Below are positions 14,086-18,437 of a stretch of DNA of 18,437 bases, one piece after another (the first letter of the stretch is position 1; every line of letters starts with the position of its first letter). Source of the DNA: an uncultured Burkholderiales bacterium (lineage in GTDB: Bacteria > Pseudomonadota > Gammaproteobacteria > Burkholderiales > Thiobacillaceae); assembly GCA_937925755.1 (NCBI GenBank), contig CALAMX010000187.1, positions 1 through 18,437 on the forward strand, written 5' to 3'. Under the pieces are notes generated by a model. It saw only the letters and a program-made list of their open reading frames with translations, was not told the origin of the DNA and did no database searches. The position numbers were made by a program, and so were the translations under genes.

Positions 14086-14550
14086 GTGTTCGAGATCGTC
14101 CTCTATCAGCCAGAGATCCCGCCCAACACCGGCAACGTCATGCGCCTGGCCGCCAATACCGGCTGCCGGCTGCACCTGGTGCGCCCATTGGGCTTTTCCC
14201 TCGAGGACAAGCACCTGCGGCGCGCCGGACTGGACTATCGGGAATACGCCGAGGTGCTGGTACACGACGACTGGGCGGCCGCCCTGACCTGTCTGGTGGG
14301 CAGGCCGCTTTATGCGCTGACCACGCGTGGCCGGTATTCGCTGTTCGAGACGCGCTTCTGGCCAGGCGACGTCCTCCTGTTCGGACCGGAGACGCGTGGC
14401 CTGCCGGAGGACATCCTGGCATCGCTACCGCCGACGCAACGGCTGCGCCTGCCCATGCGGCCCGGCAGCCGCAGCCTCAACCTCTCCAATGCGGTGGCCG
14501 TGGCGGTGTATGAGGCGTGGCGGCAGAACGGTTTTGCCGGCGGCGGCTAG
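14086..14550 (+). CDS. trmL: tRNA (cytidine(34)-2'-O)-methyltransferase
   Basis: This 154-residue SPOUT methyltransferase is TrmL, which methylates the ribose at wobble position 34 of tRNA-Leu isoacceptors using SAM. The N-terminal YQPEIPPNTGNVMRLAANTG (7-26) and the C-terminal knot segments LLFGPETRGLP and the LPMRPGSRSLNLSNAVAV region are diagnostic. Length fits the minimal TrmL family, without an added RNA-binding domain. The start is GTG 14086, 3 nt after mobA. Its stop lies 4 nt from the stop of the convergent gpsA gene, and no intrinsic terminator is visible between the two. Confidence 0.95.
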   Translation: MFEIVLYQPEIPPNTGNVMRLAANTGCRLHLVRPLGFSLEDKHLRRAGLDYREYAEVLVHDDWAAALTCLVGRPLYALTTRGRYSLFETRFWPGDVLLFGPETRGLPEDILASLPPTQRLRLPMRPGSRSLNLSNAVAVAVYEAWRQNGFAGGG

Positions 14551-14554
14551 CGAC

Positions 14555-15544
14555 TCAGGCCCATTCGTCCTTGAGCCCGCGATTGAGCAAGGCGGCCACG
14601 GCCTGTTGCGGTGAGAGCGTCTGGTCGAGCAGGCGGCAAACCGTCTCGGTAATGGGCATGTCCACTTTCAGCGTGTCCGCCAAGCGGCGTACCTCGCGCG
14701 CGCTGGTGACTCCTTCGGCGACGTGGTCGAGCTCACGCAGGATGACCTCCAGGCTCGTGCCACGCGCCAGGCGTAAGCCCACCTGCCGGTTGCGCGAGAG
14801 GTCGCCGGTGCAGGTGAGGATCAAATCGCCCACGCCGGACAGCCCCATGAAGGTCTGGGGCTCACCCCCCATACACACACCCAGCCGAGTCATCTCGGCC
14901 AGACCCCGAGTGATCAGGGCCGCCCGTGCGTTGAGGCCGAACTGAAGCCCGTCCGACACGCCGGCGGCGATGGCGATCACGTTCTTGACCGCGCCGCCGA
15001 CCTCGACACCGACCACATCGGTGCTGGTATAAGGCCGCAGGGTCGAGGTATGCAAAGCCGCCGCCGCGCGCCGCGCAAACTCGGCGTCGCGCGAGGCCAG
15101 CGTCAAGGCCGCCGGCTGCCCGCGCGCCACCTCCAGGGCAAAGCTGGGGCCGGAGAGCACCCCGCGCGGGACGTCAGCGGGCCACTCCTCGTCCACGACC
15201 TGATGCGCGAGCTTCATGCTGCCCGCTTCGAAGCCCTTGCACAGCCAGATGAGGGGCAGGGCCCGGTCGGCTTGCCGCAGTTGGCGCAGCAGATTGCGCA
15301 AACCGCTGGTGGGGACCGCCGCGACGAGCAAATCGGCCGCCTGCGTGGCCGCGGTCAGGTCGTCGCTGATCTGTAAGGCGGCGGGCAGGGGCACCCCAGG
15401 CAGATGCCGGCTGTTCACCCGCTGCGCGCGCATGGCCCGCACCTGCTCGGCGTTGCGCGCCCACAGGGTCACCTGCGCGTTTTCGGTGAGCCGGATGGCG
15501 ATAGCGGTGCCCCAGGCCCCGGCCCCCAACACACAGATCTTCAT
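14555..15544 (-). CDS. gpsA: NAD(P)-dependent glycerol-3-phosphate dehydrogenase
   Basis: This 329-residue cytoplasmic enzyme reduces dihydroxyacetone phosphate to sn-glycerol-3-phosphate for phospholipid synthesis. The Rossmann motif GAGAWG is at residues 7-12. The substrate-binding and catalytic region reads GVEVGGAVKNVIAIAAG, with the conserved lysine, followed by ALITRGLAEMTRLG. Length is typical. It is the last gene of the rhodanese-grxC-trxC-secB-gpsA cluster, 163 nt after secB, with no obvious terminator in between. The ribosome-binding site is weak. Confidence 0.96.
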   Translation of the reverse strand: MKICVLGAGAWGTAIAIRLTENAQVTLWARNAEQVRAMRAQRVNSRHLPGVPLPAALQISDDLTAATQAADLLVAAVPTSGLRNLLRQLRQADRALPLIWLCKGFEAGSMKLAHQVVDEEWPADVPRGVLSGPSFALEVARGQPAALTLASRDAEFARRAAAALHTSTLRPYTSTDVVGVEVGGAVKNVIAIAAGVSDGLQFGLNARAALITRGLAEMTRLGVCMGGEPQTFMGLSGVGDLILTCTGDLSRNRQVGLRLARGTSLEVILRELDHVAEGVTSAREVRRLADTLKVDMPITETVCRLLDQTLSPQQAVAALLNRGLKDEWA

Positions 15545-15707
15545 GTCCGCAGATCGAGCTCAGGGCCAATGCCGCCGGCGCGGCGCGCTGCGTAACCCCG
15601 GCCCCTCTGGGTGATTAAGCAAAAGCCGTGCACTACCTGCCCAGCGCCGGTCCCCCTCGTGCCCGGCGTGAGGACTGCAAAGAGGGGATAGCGCCTCGAC
15701 CGGGCGG

Positions 15708-16166
15708 TCAGTTGGGCTCATGCCCCGCCTGCCGCGCTGCCTGCTGCTGCATGTAAAGCAGCTCGAAGTTCACCGGCTGCAGCAACAGCGGTGGGAAACC
15801 CGCGCCAAGCACGGCACTGGAGACCACTTCCCGCGCATAGGGAAAGAGGATGTTCGGGCAACCGATCGCCAGCGCCGCCTCTAGGGCCTCCTTGGGCAGG
15901 TTCTGGATGCGGAAGATACCGGCCTGCTGCACCTCCACCAAGAAGGCCGTCTTGTCCTTGATCTTGGCGGTGATGGTCAGCGTCAGCTCGGTCTGGTAGA
16001 TGTCCTGCTCGACAGGGCCACTCTGGGTGTTGATCTGCATGTCGATCTGCGGCTGTTCGCGCTCCAGGAAGATCTGCGGCGCGTTGGGCACCTCGACCGA
16101 GAGGTCCTTGACGTAGATCTTCTCGATGTTGAAAAAGGGCTGGCCCTGCGGTTGTTGTTCGCTCAT
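15708..16166 (-). CDS. secB: Protein-export chaperone SecB
   Basis: This 152-residue protein is SecB, the tetrameric cytoplasmic chaperone that keeps preproteins unfolded and hands them to SecA. Typical segments are FNIEKIYVKDLSVEVPNAP (12-30), the YQTELTLTITAK strand, IFRIQNLP, and the LFPYAREVVSSAV...GFPPLLLQPVNF C-terminal region. The start is ATG 16166, with GGGAAG just upstream. The cluster order grxC-(trxC)-secB-gpsA supports the call. A TATAAT at 16202-16207 suggests it has its own promoter. Confidence 0.97.
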   Translation of the reverse strand: MSEQQPQGQPFFNIEKIYVKDLSVEVPNAPQIFLEREQPQIDMQINTQSGPVEQDIYQTELTLTITAKIKDKTAFLVEVQQAGIFRIQNLPKEALEAALAIGCPNILFPYAREVVSSAVLGAGFPPLLLQPVNFELLYMQQQAARQAGHEPN

Positions 16167-16201
16167 GTGCTTCCCTGAGTAGGCGGAGTGGTCAGAATCG
16201 C

Positions 16202-16207
16202 ATTATA
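16202..16207 (-). promoter_or_regulatory. -10 element of a probable secB promoter
   Basis: On the minus strand a perfect TATAAT ends 35 nt before the secB ATG. No good -35 is found at 16-18 nt upstream, where the sequence is GC-rich, so this would be a promoter with a weak or non-standard -35. Confidence 0.45.
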
Positions 16208-16261
16208 CCCGCCCGCCATGACCAGTAGGGGGTCACCGCCCCCCGTTTGGTCGGGGGCAGT

Positions 16262-16681
16262 TCAGTGACGCGCCAGCCAGGCCGCCAACTCGCGTGGCGG
16301 CAGCGCCCCGGAGACCCGGTCCACCTCGCGGCCACCCTTGAACAAGGCCAGGGTGGGGATACTGCGGATGCCATACCGTGCTGCGAGCATCGGTTCCGCC
16401 TCGGTGTCGACCTTGGCGAAGCGCACCCGGCCGACGTACTGGCCGGCCATCTGCTGGAACACTGGCGCGAACATCTTGCACGGTCCACACCAGGGTGCCC
16501 AGAAGTCCACCAAAACCGGCAAGTCGTTGCGGCTGATGAATTTTTCGAAGGTGGCGGCAGTGAGCTCCACCGGCTGTGGCGGCAACACCTCGGCCCCGCA
16601 CTTGCCGCACATGGGGCGGTCGTGCAAGCGCTCCGGTGGCACGCGGTTGACCGCGCCGCAGTTGGGACAGACGAGTTCCAT
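16262..16681 (-). CDS. trxC: Thioredoxin 2 with N-terminal zinc ribbon
   Basis: The 139-residue product has the length of E. coli TrxC. An N-terminal zinc ribbon has C5-x2-C8 and C25-x2-C28. It is followed by a thioredoxin fold with the active site WCGPC (64-68), the RFAKVDTEAEP strand and the cis-proline segment RSIPTLALF. It reduces protein disulfides in the cytoplasm; in E. coli it is induced by oxidative stress. The start at ATG 16681 is supported by AGGAG 5 nt upstream, and the longer reading frame upstream is unrelated. It sits between grxC and secB, an insertion relative to the E. coli yibN-grxC-secB-gpsA order. Confidence 0.94.
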   Translation of the reverse strand: MELVCPNCGAVNRVPPERLHDRPMCGKCGAEVLPPQPVELTAATFEKFISRNDLPVLVDFWAPWCGPCKMFAPVFQQMAGQYVGRVRFAKVDTEAEPMLAARYGIRSIPTLALFKGGREVDRVSGALPPRELAAWLARH

Positions 16682-16788
16682 GACGACTCCTGATCGGATT
16701 GCACTGTCTGTGAGATGGAGGCAGAAGGGCTGTGGATCAAGCGGGGGGCCGGGCGTGGTCTGCCGCCGGATGCCGCGCCTACCGTTCG

Positions 16789-17046
16789 TCAGCCGGCGAG
16801 CAAGGCGTCGAGCTCGCCGCTGGCGTCCAGCTCGGCCAAGTCGTCGAAGCCACCGACATGACGCTCGCCGATGAAGACCTGCGGCACGGTGCGGCGGCCG
16901 GTGATGCGCATCATCTCCTCGCGCTGTTTGGGGTCCAGATCGACGCGGATCTTCTCGATCTCGGTCACGCCTTTGCGGCGCAACAAGGCCTCGGCGCGCT
17001 GGCAATAGGGACACACGGCAGTGCAGTACATCTTGATGGGTGGCAT
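16789..17046 (-). CDS. grxC: Glutaredoxin 3
   Basis: This 85-residue dithiol glutaredoxin has the CPYC active site at residues 12-15, the TVPQVFIGERHVGG segment with the cis-proline, and a GGFDDLAELDASGEL C-terminus, all diagnostic of GrxC. It uses glutathione to reduce disulfides and glutathionylated proteins. I chose ATG 17046 because AAGGAG lies 7 nt upstream and the protein then begins directly with the first beta strand. The preceding rhodanese gene ends 1 nt upstream, so the two are co-transcribed. Confidence 0.95.
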   Translation of the reverse strand: MPPIKMYCTAVCPYCQRAEALLRRKGVTEIEKIRVDLDPKQREEMMRITGRRTVPQVFIGERHVGGFDDLAELDASGELDALLAG

Positions 17047-17047
17047 G

Positions 17048-17458
17048 TCACTTCTCCTTGGGTAAACCCGCCTGCTCCCAGGCCAGCATGCCCCCGGCCA
17101 GGTTGTGCACGCGTTCGAAACCCGCCTGACGCAACAGCCGGCAGGCGTGTGCCGAGCGGTTGCCGCTGCGGCAGACGGCGACAATGGGCCTGTTCTTGTA
17201 TTTCTCCAGGTCCTTGAGGCGATCCTTGAGCTGGCGCAGCGGGATGTGCTTGGCCTGGGGGATATGGCCGTCGCGCCACTCGGAGTCCTCGCGCACGTCG
17301 AGCACCAAGGCGTCTTCGTGATTGAACAGCATCACCGCCTCTTGCGGTCCGACCTGCTTGACGCCGGACATGCGCCCGCCGATGGAGGGCCAGATCAGCA
17401 GGAAGCCGGAGAAGAGGGCAAGCAAGACCAGCCAGATGTTCTGGAGGATGAAATCCAC
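17048..17458 (-). CDS. Membrane-anchored rhodanese-like protein (YibN-type)
   Basis: The 136-residue product has one N-terminal transmembrane segment (about residues 4-24) followed by a single rhodanese domain. The domain shows LDVRED (53-58), GHIPQAKHIPL (64-74) and the active-site loop CRSGNRS with Cys96 (96-102). Rhodanese domains carry persulfide sulfur; the role of YibN-type proteins is not well defined. The context, directly before grxC and secB, matches yibN of E. coli. I prefer GTG 17458, which gives an MDFILQN start. GTG 17467 overlaps the Uma2 stop as GTGA and is the alternative. Confidence 0.9.
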   Translation of the reverse strand: MDFILQNIWLVLLALFSGFLLIWPSIGGRMSGVKQVGPQEAVMLFNHEDALVLDVREDSEWRDGHIPQAKHIPLRQLKDRLKDLEKYKNRPIVAVCRSGNRSAHACRLLRQAGFERVHNLAGGMLAWEQAGLPKEK

Positions 17459-17463
17459 GGCGA

Positions 17464-18036
17464 TCACTCTGTGAATAAATCGAAGTCGACCTTGACCTCG
17501 GGCAGCACGCCGATGGCCACGCAACCGCGCATCTCCAGGATCTGCGGGCGGCCGTAGCGGCTACCTTCCAGGCGGTAGATGGTGAGCACGCGGTCGGTCG
17601 GATGCAGCAGCCAGACCTCCGGCACGCCGGCGCGCTCGTAGGCGGCCAGTTTTACCGTCTGGTCACGCCCGGCCGAGGCCGGAGAGAGTACTTCCGCCAC
17701 CCAGTCGGGCGCACCACGCACGCCGCGCTCGTCCACCTTGGCCGGGTCGCAGACGACCAAGACGTCGGGCTGCACCACCGTATCGACCTGCGCGTCGGCC
17801 TCGTCCGCGCGCGGCAGGCGCACGTCGAAAGGGGAGACATAGGCAGCGCATGGCTTGCCGCGCAGGGCGAATTTGACCTGGGCAAACAACTCCCCCACCA
17901 CGGCCTGGTGCGCGCGTGTGGGCGCCGGTGCCATGGCATAGGCCACGCCGTCGATCAGCTCGTAACGCGCATCCTCCGGCCAGCCGAGGTAGTCGGTGTA
18001 GGTGTAGTGCTCGGTCTTCTGCTGTGGCTGTCCCAT
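17464..18036 (-). CDS. Uma2 family endonuclease-like protein, copy 1
   Basis: This 190-residue protein belongs to the Uma2 (formerly DUF820) family, with a restriction-endonuclease-like PD-(D/E)xK fold. The expected residues are E26 in YELIDG, D91 in QPDVLVV, E115 in WVAEVLSP and K129 in the TVKLAAY helix, followed by VWLLHP. All candidate catalytic residues are present. The family is common and often multi-copy, sometimes linked to mobile elements, and its cellular role is unclear. The core of the gene is nearly identical to the neighbouring copy 8 nt upstream, while the ends differ. Start ATG 18036 has only a weak ribosome site, and the next gene (rhodanese) begins within a few bases of its stop. 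Confidence 0.9.
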   Translation of the reverse strand: MGQPQQKTEHYTYTDYLGWPEDARYELIDGVAYAMAPAPTRAHQAVVGELFAQVKFALRGKPCAAYVSPFDVRLPRADEADAQVDTVVQPDVLVVCDPAKVDERGVRGAPDWVAEVLSPASAGRDQTVKLAAYERAGVPEVWLLHPTDRVLTIYRLEGSRYGRPQILEMRGCVAIGVLPEVKVDFDLFTE

Positions 18037-18044
18037 GTCGAGGT

Positions 18045-18437
18045 TTAGCTCGGGAAGGTATCGAAATCGACGTTGACACCCGTGAGGACACCGATGGCAA
18101 CCTGCCCCATCATCTCCAGGATGGTGGGGCGGCCATAGCGGCTGCCTTCCAGGCGGTAGATGGTGAGCACGCGGTCGGTCGGATGCAGCAGCCAGACCTC
18201 CGGCACGCCGGCGCGCTCGTAGGCGGCCAGTTTTACCGTCTGGTCACGCCCGGCCGAGGCCGGGGAGAGCACCTCCGCCACCCAGTCGGGCGCACCACGC
18301 ACGCCGCGCTCGTCCACCTTGGCCGGGTCGCAGACGACCAAGACGTCGGGCTGCACCACCGTATCGACCTGCGCGTCGGCCTCGTCCGCACGCGGCAGGC
18401 GCACGTCGAAGGGGGCGACGAAGGTCTGACAGGGACT
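18045..18437 (-). CDS. Uma2 family endonuclease-like protein, copy 2 (cut by window edge)
   Basis: This second Uma2 gene is open to the right edge of the window, so its N-terminus and start lie outside. The visible 130 codons cover the second half of the fold: PFDVRLP, QPDVLVV, WVAEVLSP, the TVKLAAY lysine helix and VWLLHP, ending in DFDTFPS. The central part matches copy 1 almost base for base at an offset of 581 bp, whereas the last 25 or so residues differ at many positions. Copies this similar are likely products of tandem duplication, with the core kept alike by recombination. Confidence 0.88.
   Translation of the reverse strand, partial: SPCQTFVAPFDVRLPRADEADAQVDTVVQPDVLVVCDPAKVDERGVRGAPDWVAEVLSPASAGRDQTVKLAAYERAGVPEVWLLHPTDRVLTIYRLEGSRYGRPTILEMMGQVAIGVLTGVNVDFDTFPS

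Noticed and set aside
16208..16261. GC-rich hairpins after trxC considered as a terminator
   Set aside because: Competing runs of C and G form possible stems, but no T-tract follows on the minus strand.

Overview
The window looks like the chromosome of a high-GC member of the Pseudomonadota, either beta- or gammaproteobacterial. The gene set points there: secB, grxC, gpsA, a zinc-ribbon thioredoxin (trxC), trmL, mobA, a cysteine-type L31, a DUF971 protein and an AddA/RecB-like helicase-nuclease. The rhodanese-grxC-secB-gpsA order matches the yibN-grxC-secB-gpsA cluster of E. coli. I cannot name the genus. No rRNA or tRNA gene was seen.

Left third (220-5498, minus strand): a compact seven-gene cluster that reads as a zinc-limitation operon. 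In transcription order it holds a COG0523 (CobW-type) GTPase, a HisI-family protein with an altered metal site, a small DsrE-like cysteine protein, a Fur-family regulator with Zur-like cysteines, a ZIP transporter, a DUF1826 protein, and a ZigA-type COG0523 GTPase. Five of the six junctions are overlaps or 2-nt gaps. The sixth (1390-1526) holds a REP-like palindromic element. In front of the operon lies a 6-1-6 dyad (5581-5593) overlapping the -35 of a plausible promoter, followed by a terminator-shaped hairpin just before the first start codon. The DsrE-like gene carries an in-frame insertion of about 123 nt made of three GC-rich hairpins.

Middle (5541-6809): about 1.27 kb with no convincing gene. 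It contains a tandem array of palindrome-bearing repeats with a 117-bp period (5941-6296), and otherwise sequence I do not recognise.

Right two thirds, plus strand (6810-14550): a large UvrD-type helicase fused to a RecB-family nuclease with no AddB partner nearby, then DUF971 plus a fructosamine kinase, rpmE with its own promoter and terminator, a polytopic ArnT/PMT-like membrane protein, mobA and trmL.

Right end, minus strand (14555-18437): two tandem Uma2-family genes (the first cut by the window edge) with a near-identical core, then a membrane rhodanese, grxC, trxC, secB and gpsA. trmL and gpsA converge with 4 nt between their stop codons.
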